Of a DNA stretch of 64,000 bases, positions 33,042 to 41,599 are shown in pieces. The first letter of the stretch is position 1. Every line of letters begins with the position of its first letter. The stretch comes from an uncultured Oscillospiraceae bacterium (lineage in GTDB: Bacteria; Bacillota; Clostridia; Oscillospirales; Oscillospiraceae), in the NCBI GenBank assembly GCA_934573735.1, contig CAKTMC010000003.1:62001-126000 (forward strand), read 5' to 3'. The notes below the pieces were generated by a model that searched no databases, had not been told where the DNA came from, and saw nothing but the letters and a program-made list of their open reading frames with translations. The translations under genes and the position numbers were made by a program.

Positions 33042-33398
33042 ATGACGGACGGCAGATTGATGCGCAGTATGCTGCTCGATTTTTATGGCGAGCTTTTGAC
33101 CGAGCGGCAGCGCGAGTGCTACGACCTGCATTATAACGACGATTTGTCCCTTGCGGAGATCGCCGAACAGAGCGGCGTTTCCCGCCAGTGCGTGTGGGAT
33201 AATATACGCCGTGCGGAGGCGAGTTTGCAGGAGATAGAGAGCAAAACGGGGCTTATCCGCCGCTTTTCCGAGACGCAGGACGCGCTGGACGCAATTGCGG
33301 AAAAGCTCGGCGCCCTGTGCGGCATGACAGATGGCGAGGCGCAGAGTCTTGCAAAATCCGCCCTGAGCGATGTTTTATCGCTAAAGACTGAGGAATGA
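33042..33398 (+). CDS. ylxM: YlxM family DNA-binding / SRP-associated protein
   Basis: 118 residues. The sequence LTERQRECYDLHYNDDLSLAEIAEQSGVSRQCVWDNIRRAE is the sigma-70-region-4-like helix-turn-helix of YlxM (UPF0122). It almost always precedes ffh in Firmicutes, as it does here with a 3-nt gap. In streptococci the protein modulates SRP GTPase activity; its role here is inferred from synteny. ATG at 33042 with AGGAGG 7 nt upstream. The last segment is cut into shorter motif form by family: N-terminal HTH about 17-60, helical tail 61-118. Confidence 0.9.
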   Translation: MTDGRLMRSMLLDFYGELLTERQRECYDLHYNDDLSLAEIAEQSGVSRQCVWDNIRRAEASLQEIESKTGLIRRFSETQDALDAIAEKLGALCGMTDGEAQSLAKSALSDVLSLKTEE

Positions 33399-33401
33399 AA
33401 A

Positions 33402-34775
33402 ATGGCTTTTGAGAGCTTATCCGAAAAACTGAATGCGGCCTTCAAAAAGCTGCGCGGTAAGGGCAGACTCACTCCGGCTGACATCAAGGAGGCAATGCGC
33501 GAGGTGCGCATGGCGCTGCTTGAGGCTGACGTCAGCTACAAGGTCGTAAAGGACTTCACCAAGACCGTCACCGAGCGCGCAAGCGGCACGGAGGTGCTGG
33601 AGGCGCTGTCTCCGGCGCAGATGGTCATAAAAATCGTCAACGAAGAGCTGTGCAGGCTCATGGGCAGCGAGAACCAGAAGCTCAACTACGGTTCAAAGTC
33701 TCCCTCCGTTGTGATGCTTGTCGGCCTTCAGGGCGCGGGCAAGACCACAAACGGCGCAAAGCTTGCCGGTTACATCCGTAAGCAGGGCAAGCGCCCGCTG
33801 CTCGTCGCCTGTGACATTTACCGTCCCGCCGCGATAAAGCAGCTTGAGACGGTCGGCGCTCAGCTCAATATCCCGGTTTTCCAGATGGGGCAGACAAATC
33901 CCGTCGATATCGCAAAGGCCGCCGTTGAACATGCCAAGCGGCACGGCAACGACGTTGTCTTCCTCGATACCGCAGGTCGTCTGCATATAGACGAGGCGCT
34001 GATGGACGAGCTGAAGAACATACGCGACGCGGTCGAGCCCTCGGAGATACTGCTGGTCGTCGATGCGATGACCGGTCAGGACGCGGTCAATGCCGCCTCC
34101 GCCTTTGACGAGGCGCTGGGCGTGACCGGCGTGATGCTCTCGAAGCTTGACGGTGACGCGCGCGGCGGCGCTGCACTGTCGATCCGCGCGGCGACGGGCA
34201 AGCCCATTAAGTTTATCGGTGTCGGCGAAAAGCTTGACATGATAGAGCCCTTCCACCCCGACCGTATGGCCTCGCGCATACTCGGCATGGGCGACGTGCT
34301 GACGCTTATCGAGAAGGCGGAGCAGAGCTTTGACGAGAAGAAAGCGCTTGAGGCGGCGGAGAAGCTGCGCGCCAACCGCTTCTCGCTCAGCGATTACCTT
34401 GAGCAGATGTCACAGCTCAAGAATATGGGCGATTTGCAGGAGCTTGCGGGCATGATACCTGGGCTTGACGCAAAGGCGCTCAAGGGAGCGAAGATGGACG
34501 ATAAGATGCTCGCGCATCAGGAGGCGATAATCCTCTCCATGACGCAGTCCGAGCGCGACAATCCCTCGATGCTCAACAGCAGCCGCAAAAAGCGTATCGC
34601 CGCCGGCAGCGGTACCTCCGTTGTCGATGTAAACCGCCTTATAAAGCAGTTTGAGGCGATGCAGCAGATGATGAAGCAGTTCAGCGGCAAGAACATGAAG
34701 AAGCTCCAGAAAAAGATGGGCAAGGGCGGGGGCTTCCCCGGAATGCCCGGTATGCCCGGCGGCTTCGGCTTTTAA
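33402..34775 (+). CDS. ffh: Signal recognition particle protein Ffh
   Basis: 457 residues. The N domain (1-90) is followed by a GTPase G domain with GLQGAGKTTNGAKL (G1), DTAGRLHID (G3) and LSKLDGDARGGAA (G4-G5 region), and a Met-rich M domain (about 300-435) that binds signal peptides and SRP RNA. It ends in a GMPGMPGGFGF tail. Ffh with 4.5S/6S-like SRP RNA targets nascent membrane proteins to the translocon. Second gene of the operon begun by ylxM. Confidence 0.97.
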   Translation: MAFESLSEKLNAAFKKLRGKGRLTPADIKEAMREVRMALLEADVSYKVVKDFTKTVTERASGTEVLEALSPAQMVIKIVNEELCRLMGSENQKLNYGSKSPSVVMLVGLQGAGKTTNGAKLAGYIRKQGKRPLLVACDIYRPAAIKQLETVGAQLNIPVFQMGQTNPVDIAKAAVEHAKRHGNDVVFLDTAGRLHIDEALMDELKNIRDAVEPSEILLVVDAMTGQDAVNAASAFDEALGVTGVMLSKLDGDARGGAALSIRAATGKPIKFIGVGEKLDMIEPFHPDRMASRILGMGDVLTLIEKAEQSFDEKKALEAAEKLRANRFSLSDYLEQMSQLKNMGDLQELAGMIPGLDAKALKGAKMDDKMLAHQEAIILSMTQSERDNPSMLNSSRKKRIAAGSGTSVVDVNRLIKQFEAMQQMMKQFSGKNMKKLQKKMGKGGGFPGMPGMPGGFGF

Positions 34776-34835
34776 TTAGTTTACAGCGCTTCGGCGTTTG
34801 TAATAAAGAGAGTAAATATATGGAGGTGAATATAC

Positions 34836-35072
34836 ATGGTTAAGATCAGACTTCGCAGAATGGGCGCAAAGAAGGCACCCTACTACCGTATCGTCGTCGC
34901 AGACTCCCGCTGCCCCCGCGACGGCCGTTTCATCGAGGAGATCGGCACTTACGACCCCATGGCCGAGAGCGATAAGCTCAGCGTCAACATGGAGCGTGCA
35001 AAGTATTGGATCGCAAACGGCGCACAGCCGACCGATACCGTCCGCGGCCTTCTCAAGAAGATCGAGGGCTAA
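34836..35072 (+). CDS. rpsP: 30S ribosomal protein S16
   Basis: 78 residues. [20 protein letters not shown] and [13 protein letters not shown] are the conserved S16 blocks. It is a structural protein of the small subunit needed for early assembly. GGAGGTGAA precedes the ATG. Lies 60 nt after ffh and 18 nt before khpA. Confidence 0.97.
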   Translation: MVKIRLRRMGAKKAPYYRIVVADSRCPRDGRFIEEIGTYDPMAESDKLSVNMERAKYWIANGAQPTDTVRGLLKKIEG

Positions 35073-35090
35073 TAAGGAGTTTCTACCGGC

Positions 35091-35321
35091 ATGAAAGAGC
35101 TTTTGACCTACATTGTGCAGAGTCTTGTCGATAATCCCGACGAGGTCTCTGTGACCGAGCGCAAAGCCGATGGCGAGACGGTTTTTGAAGTCCGCGTGGC
35201 TGACGGCGACATGGGCAAGGTCATCGGCCGGCAGGGAAGGATCGTAAAGCAGATTCGTATCCTTATGCGGGCCGTTGCCCAGAAGAAGGGCAAAAAGGTA
35301 TCAGTCGAAATAATGGACTGA
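35091..35321 (+). CDS. khpA: KH-domain RNA-binding protein KhpA
   Basis: 76 residues making up one KH domain, with the GxxG loop in KVIGRQGRIVKQIRILM. Formerly YlqC; in Firmicutes it pairs with KhpB as an RNA chaperone affecting cell division and elongation. The gene is in its standard place between rpsP and rimM. Confidence 0.93.
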   Translation: MKELLTYIVQSLVDNPDEVSVTERKADGETVFEVRVADGDMGKVIGRQGRIVKQIRILMRAVAQKKGKKVSVEIMD

Positions 35322-35328
35322 ACGCAGG

Positions 35329-35356
35329 AAACCGAGGTGTGAGCACCCCGGTTTTT
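35329..35356 (+). terminator. Terminator after khpA
   Basis: AACCGAGGTG pairs with CACCCCGGTT (one A-C mismatch), TGAG loop, then TTTT. Confidence 0.7.
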
Positions 35357-35382
35357 TGCTGTCTTGGCGCGAAATTTCGCCC

Positions 35383-35411
35383 TTGGCAAGGCGGACGAGT
35401 CATGCTATAAT
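35383..35411 (+). promoter_or_regulatory. Promoter of rimM-trmD-rsmA
   Basis: TTGGCA (35383-35388), 17-nt spacer, TATAAT (35406-35411). With the preceding terminator it separates rimM-trmD from the ffh operon. Confidence 0.65.
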
Positions 35412-35454
35412 TAAGTGTTACAAACATGGAGGGCGGCAAAGCCGCATTTTTGAT

Positions 35455-35943
35455 ATGGAGAAAAAACAGTACATTGAGGCCGGACGCATCGTCAACACCC
35501 ACGGCGTGCGCGGCGAGGTGAAAATCGAGGTCTGGCTTGACAGCGCGGAGTTTCTGCGCAGCTTCAAGCGCGTTTTTATCGGTGAGCGTGAGGTGAAAAT
35601 CGAGTCCGCCTTCGTCCATAAGGGCTTTCTTATCGCAAGGCTTGCGGGCGTGGAGGACGTAAACGCGGCGATGACGCTCAAGGGGCGCGAGATAAATATT
35701 CTCCGCGAGGACGCAAAGCTTCCCGAGGGCGCGTTCTTCATAAGCGATATAATAGGCGCTTCGGTCGTGAGCGAGGAGGGCGAGGAGATAGGCAAATTAG
35801 TCGAGGTCTTAGAGCGCCCCGCCTCGAATGTTTACGTCGTCAAGGGCGGGACGGAGCACCTTATACCCGCCGTGCCTGAATTTATTATGTCAACCGACGC
35901 CGAAAAGGGCATAATCACCGTAAGACTCATAGAGGGGATGTAA
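35455..35943 (+). CDS. rimM: Ribosome maturation factor RimM
   Basis: 162 residues. It opens MEKKQYIEAGRIVNTHGVRG, the RimM N-terminal beta-barrel, and ends with a PRC-barrel (FFISDIIGASVVSEEGEEIG, then LIPAVPEFI). It helps assemble the 30S head around S19. The ATG at 35455 gives the conserved start, but the nearest good Shine-Dalgarno (GGAGGG, 35428-35433) is 21 nt upstream; between them a GCGGC-AAA-GCCGC hairpin would bring it closer. It lies 5 nt before trmD. Confidence 0.93.
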   Translation: MEKKQYIEAGRIVNTHGVRGEVKIEVWLDSAEFLRSFKRVFIGEREVKIESAFVHKGFLIARLAGVEDVNAAMTLKGREINILREDAKLPEGAFFISDIIGASVVSEEGEEIGKLVEVLERPASNVYVVKGGTEHLIPAVPEFIMSTDAEKGIITVRLIEGM

Positions 35944-35948
35944 GCGCA

Positions 35949-37256
35949 ATGCGAATAGATATAATGACGCTTTTCCCGGACACGGTGAACGCGGTTTTGC
36001 ATGAGAGTATCATAGGCAGAGCCGCGAAAAAAGGCATACTTGAGATAAACTGTGTGCAAATTCGGGACTTCACCGAGAATAAGCAGTGCCAGGTGGACGA
36101 CTATCCCTATGGCGGCGGTTGGGGCTGCGTGATGATGGCACAGCCCTTGAAGTCCTGTCTTAAAAATATTATGTCAACTGCCGGCGGACTGCGCAGCCGG
36201 GTCATATATATGTCCCCGCAGGGAAAGCCCTACACGCAGGAGACGGCAAAGAGACTCAAGCGCGACTATGACCATCTCGTGCTCGTCTGCGGGCACTATG
36301 AGGGCATCGACGAGCGCTTTATCGAGCAGTGCGTTGACGAGGAGATATCGCTCGGCGATTTCGTGCTGACCGGCGGCGAGATAGCGGCGATGGCGGTTGC
36401 CGACTCCGTGTGCCGCCTTGTGCCGGGTGTGCTTGCCGACGAGCAGTGCTACACCGGCGAGAGCCACTGGGACGGACTTCTCGAATACCCGCAGTACACC
36501 CGCCCGGAGGTCTGGGAGGGCCGCGCCGTGCCCGAGGTGCTGATAAACGGCGACCACGCGAAGGTGGAGCTGTGGCGGCGCAAAAAGCAGCTTGAGCGCA
36601 CGATGAGCAAGCGCCCCGATATGTTTGAGCGCTTCACTCCGACCGGCAAGACCGATGTAAAGCTTCTGGACGAGATAAAAAAGGACGCAAATCGCATAAA
36701 GCTCACGGAGAAGCTCGATTACCGCCCTGCATCGGCGGAGGACATCGCCGAGATACTGCGCATTGTCGAGGAGGCGCGGCGCAGTCTCCGCCGCTTCCGC
36801 GTTGACCAGTGGCAGGGCGCGTACCCTGATGCGGAGACCTTTAATGAGGACATTTCGCGCGGCGAGTGCTTTGTCGTGACGCACGGCGGCGAAACGGCGG
36901 CGTTTTTCGTCCTCAGCACGCTTGAGCAGGAAAACTACGACAAAATCACCGACGGCAAATGGACGGCGGATATGCCCTACTGCGTGCTGCATCGCTCGGC
37001 AGTCGCGGCGAAGTATCGCGGCAGCGGCATGGCGGAGTTTATGATGAAGTGCGTTGAGCGTCAGGCGGAGCGCTACGGGCTTCGCTGCATCCGCGTCGAT
37101 ACGCACAAGAAGAATAAATCCATGCAGCGTCTGCTGCGCGAGTCGGGCTATCGCTATCGCGGCAACGTGCTCGTCGAGGCCGAGCCCGGACAGGACCCGG
37201 CGCGGCAGGCCTACGAAAAAGTGCTCAAAAATAAAAAACGGGAGGATACGCAATGA
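35949..37256 (+). CDS. trmD: tRNA (guanine-N1)-methyltransferase TrmD fused to a GNAT acetyltransferase domain
   Basis: 435 residues, about 190 more than normal TrmD. Residues 1-252 are a full TrmD: DDYPYGGGWGCVMMAQP, CGHYEGIDERF and SLGDFVLTGGE, the SPOUT knot residues for m1G37 formation in tRNA. From about 256 to 430 a GNAT domain follows, with the acetyl-CoA loop VAAKYRGSGMAEFMM and CIRVDTHKKNKSMQRLL. The reading frame is continuous with no stop or new ribosome site between them, so it is a true fusion. What the acetyltransferase part modifies is unknown. Start ATG overlaps no gene; a small membrane protein gene overlaps its stop (ATGA). Confidence 0.92.
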   Translation: MRIDIMTLFPDTVNAVLHESIIGRAAKKGILEINCVQIRDFTENKQCQVDDYPYGGGWGCVMMAQPLKSCLKNIMSTAGGLRSRVIYMSPQGKPYTQETAKRLKRDYDHLVLVCGHYEGIDERFIEQCVDEEISLGDFVLTGGEIAAMAVADSVCRLVPGVLADEQCYTGESHWDGLLEYPQYTRPEVWEGRAVPEVLINGDHAKVELWRRKKQLERTMSKRPDMFERFTPTGKTDVKLLDEIKKDANRIKLTEKLDYRPASAEDIAEILRIVEEARRSLRRFRVDQWQGAYPDAETFNEDISRGECFVVTHGGETAAFFVLSTLEQENYDKITDGKWTADMPYCVLHRSAVAAKYRGSGMAEFMMKCVERQAERYGLRCIRVDTHKKNKSMQRLLRESGYRYRGNVLVEAEPGQDPARQAYEKVLKNKKREDTQ

Positions 37257-37438
37257 ACGGCGAAAGCAAAAAATTCCTGATATCGGCTATAGTTTGGACG
37301 ATTATATGCGTCTTGGCGCTGGGCATACTTATATTCGGGGTGCAGAGCGGCCTTTTCCCGAAGATATGCGGTCTTGTGCTTATAATACTGTGCCTTTCCG
37401 GTCAGTGGCTGCGCTATATCAAGTCGAGACGAGGCTGA
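37253..37438 (+). CDS. Small two-helix membrane protein
   Basis: 61 residues with two hydrophobic helices (about 8-28 and 35-53) and a basic end. Its ATG overlaps the trmD stop (ATGA), so translation is coupled, and rsmA follows 4 nt later. No known family recognised; the conserved insertion within an rRNA/tRNA maturation operon makes it likely to be a real gene. Confidence 0.65.
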   Translation: MNGESKKFLISAIVWTIICVLALGILIFGVQSGLFPKICGLVLIILCLSGQWLRYIKSRRG

Positions 37439-37442
37439 GCGC

Positions 37443-38312
37443 ATGAATCTGACTGACATAAACGAAATACGCGCGCTGCTCACGCGCCACGGCTTCCGCT
37501 TTTCAAAATCCATGGGGCAAAACTTTCTGACCGCCGCATGGGTCCCGGAGGATATCGCCGAGAGCGCGCTGCTGGATGAGAACACCGGCGTGCTGGAGGT
37601 CGGACCCGGCATCGGCTGCCTTACCGAACAGTTGTCGAAGCGCGCGGGCAAGGTGCTGTGCGTGGAGCTTGACAAGAGCCTGAAGCCCGTGCTTGCCGAG
37701 ACGCTTTCCGGCTGCGGCAATGTGGAGCTTATATTTGACGATGTTTTGAAGCAGGATATACCGGCGCTCGTGCGTGAGCATTTCGGCGCTCTTCGCCCCG
37801 TCGTCTGCGCAAATCTGCCGTATAACGTCACAAGCCCGCTGCTGACGGCCTTTATCGAGGCGGACTGCTTTGAGAGCATCACCGTGATGATACAGCGCGA
37901 GGTCGCGCGGCGCATCTGTGCGGGCGCGGGTACGGCGGACTACGGCGCCTTCGGCATTTTCGTCCAGTGGTACACGGAGCCGGAGCTTTTGTTCGACGTG
38001 CCGCCGAGCTGCTTTATCCCGCAGCCGAAGGTCACCTCGAGCGTTATCCGTCTGCGCCGCCGCAAGAAGCCGCCGGTCGCGGTGAAGGATGAAAAGCTCA
38101 TGTTCCGCATAATACGCGCGGCCTTTAATCAGCGGCGCAAAACCCTTGTAAACGCGCTCAGCTCGCAGTTGGGCGTTTTGGACAAGGAAAGCGCGGCGCA
38201 GGTTTTGACAAATTGCGGATTTGATACAAAAATTCGCGGAGAAGTCATAGATATTGTTGGTTTTGCAAAAATTGCAGACGAAATTTCGACTATATCAGGC
38301 GCGGATTTGTAG
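37443..38312 (+). CDS. rsmA: 16S rRNA dimethyladenosine transferase RsmA (KsgA)
   Basis: 289 residues. SMGQNFLTAAW, GVLEVGPGIGCLTEQL (SAM-binding motif I) and CANLPYNVTSPLL (NLPY catalytic motif) define the enzyme that dimethylates A1518 and A1519 (E. coli numbering) of 16S rRNA late in 30S assembly. The C-terminal domain (about 200-289) matches the RsmA platform region. Last gene of the rimM-trmD unit. Confidence 0.96.
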   Translation: MNLTDINEIRALLTRHGFRFSKSMGQNFLTAAWVPEDIAESALLDENTGVLEVGPGIGCLTEQLSKRAGKVLCVELDKSLKPVLAETLSGCGNVELIFDDVLKQDIPALVREHFGALRPVVCANLPYNVTSPLLTAFIEADCFESITVMIQREVARRICAGAGTADYGAFGIFVQWYTEPELLFDVPPSCFIPQPKVTSSVIRLRRRKKPPVAVKDEKLMFRIIRAAFNQRRKTLVNALSSQLGVLDKESAAQVLTNCGFDTKIRGEVIDIVGFAKIADEISTISGADL

Positions 38313-38376
38313 GTAAAATGCATTGATTATTAGCCCAAAATTGTGATATTCTAACACATGAGGGAAAGTCACATTT

Positions 38377-38406
38377 TTGACGCTTTCCACGGCAAATTTA
38401 TCTAAT
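38377..38406 (+). promoter_or_regulatory. Putative promoter of ppdK
   Basis: TTGACG (38377-38382), 18-nt spacer, TCTAAT (38401-38406), 30 nt before the start codon. Confidence 0.5.
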
Positions 38407-38436
38407 TTTTATTTGTTATAGAAAGGAAAGAAAACA

Positions 38437-41073
38437 ATGAGCAAAAAGTATGTGTATCTGTTTTCCGAAGGCAATGCAAGCATGCGTGAGCTGCTTGGCG
38501 GCAAGGGTGCAAACCTTGCGGAGATGTCCAACATAGGCCTGCCCGTTCCCCAGGGCTTCACCATCACCACCGAAGCCTGCACTCAGTACTATGAGGACGG
38601 CCGCAAGATCAACGACGAGATCATGGCAGAGATCATGAAGAACGTCGAGATCATGGAGCAGATCAACGGCAAGAAGTTTGGCGATCTCACCAATCCTCTG
38701 CTCGTCTCCGTCCGTTCCGGCGCGCGCGCTTCCATGCCCGGCATGATGGATACCATCCTGAACCTCGGTCTTAACGACGACGTCGTTGCAGCGATGATCG
38801 CCGGCAACCCCGATCCTCAGTTTGAGCGCTTTGTTTACGACTCCTACCGCCGCTTTATCCAGATGTTCTCCGACGTCGTCATGGAAGTCGGCAAGAAATA
38901 TTTTGAGCAGCTCATCGACGAGATGAAGGAAGCCAAGGGCGTACAGACCGACCACGAGCTTGACGCTGCCGACCTCAAGAAGCTCGCAGAGCAGTTCAAG
39001 GCCGAGTACAAGAAGCAGATCGGCGAGGACTTCCCCTCCGACCCGAAGACCCAGCTCTACGAGGCCATCCGTGCCGTCTTCCGCTCCTGGGATAACCCCC
39101 GTGCAAACGTCTACCGCCGTGACAACGACATCCCCTACTCCTGGGGTACTGCCGTCAACGTCATGCCCATGGTATTCGGTAACCTCAACGAGAACTCCGG
39201 CACCGGCGTCGCCTTCACCCGTGACCCCGCTACCGGCGAGAAGAAGCTGATGGGCGAGTTCCTTGTCAACGCCCAGGGCGAGGACGTCGTCGCCGGCGTT
39301 CGTACCCCGATGCCCATCGCACAGATGGCAAATCAGTTCCCCGAGGCATATGCAGAGTTCGTTAAGGTCTGCGGCATCCTCGAGGAGCACTACCGCGACA
39401 TGCAGGACATGGAGTTCACCGTCGAGAACGGCAAGCTCTACATGCTCCAGTGCCGCAACGGTAAGCGTACCGCTCAGGCTGCTCTCAAGATCGCCTGCGA
39501 CCTCGTTGACGAGGGCATGATCGACGAGAAGAAGGCAGTTCTGATGATAGACCCCAGAAACCTCGACACTCTGCTCCACCCGCAGTTCGATACCGCCGCT
39601 CTCAAGGCCGCTACCCCCATCGGCAAGGGCCTCGGCGCATCCCCCGGCGCTGCCTGCGGTAAGATCGTCTTCTCCGCTGAGGACGCAAAGGCGTGGAATG
39701 ACCGCAAGGAGAAGGTCGTTCTGGTTCGTCTCGAGACCAGCCCCGAGGATATCGAGGGCATGAAGGCCGCACAGGGCATCCTGACCGTTCGCGGCGGCAT
39801 GACCTCCCACGCGGCAGTTGTTGCCCGCGGCATGGGTAAGTGCTGCGTTTCCGGCTGCGGCGAGATAAAGATGGACGAGGAGAACAAGAAGTTCGAGCTG
39901 GCAGGGAAGGTCTACCACGAGGGCGACTACATCTCCATCGACGGCTCCACCGGTAAGATCTACGAGGGCATCATCCCCACCGTTGACGCTACCATCGCAG
40001 GCGAGTTCGGCCGCATCATGGGCTGGGCTGATAAGTATCGCCGTCTGCAGGTCCGCACCAATGCCGACACCCCGCACGATGCACGCAAGGCTCGTGAGCT
40101 GGGCGCACAGGGCATCGGTCTGACCCGTACCGAGCATATGTTCTTCAACAGCGACCGTATCGCTGCTTTCCGCGAGATGATCTGCGCCGACACCAAGGAA
40201 GAGCGTGTCGCGGCTCTGGCAAAGCTCGAGCCGATGCAGCAGGAGGACTTTGAGGGCATCTACGAGGCAATGGAAGGCTGCCCGGTCACCATCCGCTTCC
40301 TCGATCCTCCTCTTCACGAGTTCGTTCCCACCGAGGAGGCCGACATCGAGGCTCTCGCAAAGACTCAGGGCAAGAGCGTTGCGCAGATAAAGAACCTCAT
40401 CGCCTCTCTGCACGAGTTTAACCCCATGATGGGTCACCGCGGCTGCCGTCTGGCCGTCACCTTCCCGGAGATCGCCGAGATGCAGACCCGTGCCGTCATC
40501 AAGGCTGCTCTGGCAGTTCAGGCTCGTCACCCCGAGTGGACCATGGTTCCCGAGATCATGATCCCGCTGGTAGGCGAGGTCAAGGAGCTCAAGTTCGTCA
40601 AGGACGTCGTCACCGCCGTTGCAGATAAGCTCATCGCTGACGCCGGCTCCGACATGAAGTACCTTGTCGGCACCATGATCGAGATTCCTCGCGCCGCTCT
40701 GACCGCTGACGCGATCGCAACCGAGGCCGAGTTCTTCTCCTTCGGCACCAACGACCTGACCCAGATGACCTTCGGCTTCAGCCGTGACGACGCCGGCAAG
40801 TTCCTCGGCGCCTACTACGACAACAAGATTTACGAGAGCGATCCCTTTGCACGTCTCGACCAGGTCGGCGTTGGCAAGCTCGTCGCCATGGCTGCAAAGC
40901 TTGGCCGCGAGACTCGTCCCGAGCTGCACCTCGGTATCTGCGGCGAGCACGGCGGCGACCCCAGCTCTGTTGAGTTCTGCCACAGAGTCGGTCTTGACTA
41001 CGTCTCCTGCAGCCCCTTCCGTGTTCCCATCGCCCGCCTTGCAGCAGCTCAGGCTGCCATCAAGGAGATGTAA
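38437..41073 (+). CDS. ppdK: Pyruvate, phosphate dikinase
   Basis: 878 residues, the normal length. The N-terminal ATP-grasp part starts SEGNASMRELLGGKGANLAE; the swivelling phosphohistidine domain has GGMTSHAAVVARGMGK, with the catalytic His in TSHAA; the C-terminal PEP-binding barrel has GTMIEIPRAAL, FFSFGTNDLTQMTFG and LGICGEHGGDP. It converts pyruvate, ATP and phosphate to PEP, AMP and pyrophosphate, working reversibly in anaerobes for energy-saving glycolysis or gluconeogenesis. ATG with GAAAGGAAAG upstream. C-ending codon bias points to high expression. Confidence 0.97.
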   Translation: MSKKYVYLFSEGNASMRELLGGKGANLAEMSNIGLPVPQGFTITTEACTQYYEDGRKINDEIMAEIMKNVEIMEQINGKKFGDLTNPLLVSVRSGARASMPGMMDTILNLGLNDDVVAAMIAGNPDPQFERFVYDSYRRFIQMFSDVVMEVGKKYFEQLIDEMKEAKGVQTDHELDAADLKKLAEQFKAEYKKQIGEDFPSDPKTQLYEAIRAVFRSWDNPRANVYRRDNDIPYSWGTAVNVMPMVFGNLNENSGTGVAFTRDPATGEKKLMGEFLVNAQGEDVVAGVRTPMPIAQMANQFPEAYAEFVKVCGILEEHYRDMQDMEFTVENGKLYMLQCRNGKRTAQAALKIACDLVDEGMIDEKKAVLMIDPRNLDTLLHPQFDTAALKAATPIGKGLGASPGAACGKIVFSAEDAKAWNDRKEKVVLVRLETSPEDIEGMKAAQGILTVRGGMTSHAAVVARGMGKCCVSGCGEIKMDEENKKFELAGKVYHEGDYISIDGSTGKIYEGIIPTVDATIAGEFGRIMGWADKYRRLQVRTNADTPHDARKARELGAQGIGLTRTEHMFFNSDRIAAFREMICADTKEERVAALAKLEPMQQEDFEGIYEAMEGCPVTIRFLDPPLHEFVPTEEADIEALAKTQGKSVAQIKNLIASLHEFNPMMGHRGCRLAVTFPEIAEMQTRAVIKAALAVQARHPEWTMVPEIMIPLVGEVKELKFVKDVVTAVADKLIADAGSDMKYLVGTMIEIPRAALTADAIATEAEFFSFGTNDLTQMTFGFSRDDAGKFLGAYYDNKIYESDPFARLDQVGVGKLVAMAAKLGRETRPELHLGICGEHGGDPSSVEFCHRVGLDYVSCSPFRVPIARLAAAQAAIKEM

Positions 41074-41109
41074 GTCTTCGGCGAGAGCACAGATAATCGT
41101 ATAATTAGC

Positions 41110-41141
41110 AAGCGCCCGGTCATCGGCTGGGCGCTTGTTTT
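41110..41141 (+). terminator. Terminator of ppdK
   Basis: AAGCGCCC (41110-41117) pairs with GGGCGCTT (41129-41136), then GTTTTA. Confidence 0.8.
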
Positions 41142-41599
41142 ATCGGGGCATTGGATATTCAGGCGCTTGCCACCAAGGTCATGCATATGACAAAAAGAAC
41201 TACACTATAAAAGCAGATCGTATAATCATTGCTCCGAACGCAGAGTACTTTGCAGAGCATTCCGCAGATGAGCTTACACCGGAACAGCATCTCAAAGAGA
41301 AACAGAAGCGACGAAATTTACAGTCAATGCCAAAGCTATCAACACCGATTCAAGCGGAAAATCTCTTCAGACAGGAGACAGCAAGTATATGATACTATGG
41401 ATTGCGCAGATAATTGCCGATGCGCAAGTATCATCGGTACAACAGCCTCCGAAAATAGAAAAAATAAAATGGATTATTGAGTAACGCTTGCTTGACATCC
41501 TCCGAGAAAAGACAAGGCTACCACGTTCCGACTAAAAACGTGGCAGCCTTTTATAGTTCAATTCAATTTCTATTTTGGAAAGAGCCAAAATGTAAAAAT
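41142..41599 (+). pseudogene. Decayed coding remnants and an orphan hairpin
   Basis: About 450 nt without a convincing gene, AT-richer than its surroundings. Two frames carry protein-like stretches: ADRIIIAPNAEYFAEHSADE then LKEKQKRR in one, and FTVNAKAINTDSSGKSLQTG running to the stop at 41478-41480 in another; neither has a start with a ribosome site. This suggests frame-shifted remnants of one or more surface-protein or mobile genes. At 41516-41548 a 12-bp hairpin (one mismatch) with TTTT after it follows a CTTGACATCCTCC motif, recalling IS200/IS605-type ends; no transposase remains. Confidence 0.35.

Noticed and set aside
38416..40983. 855-residue frame on the minus strand opposite ppdK
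   Set aside because: Antisense to an unmistakable PPDK gene; composition is a by-product of its biased codon use.
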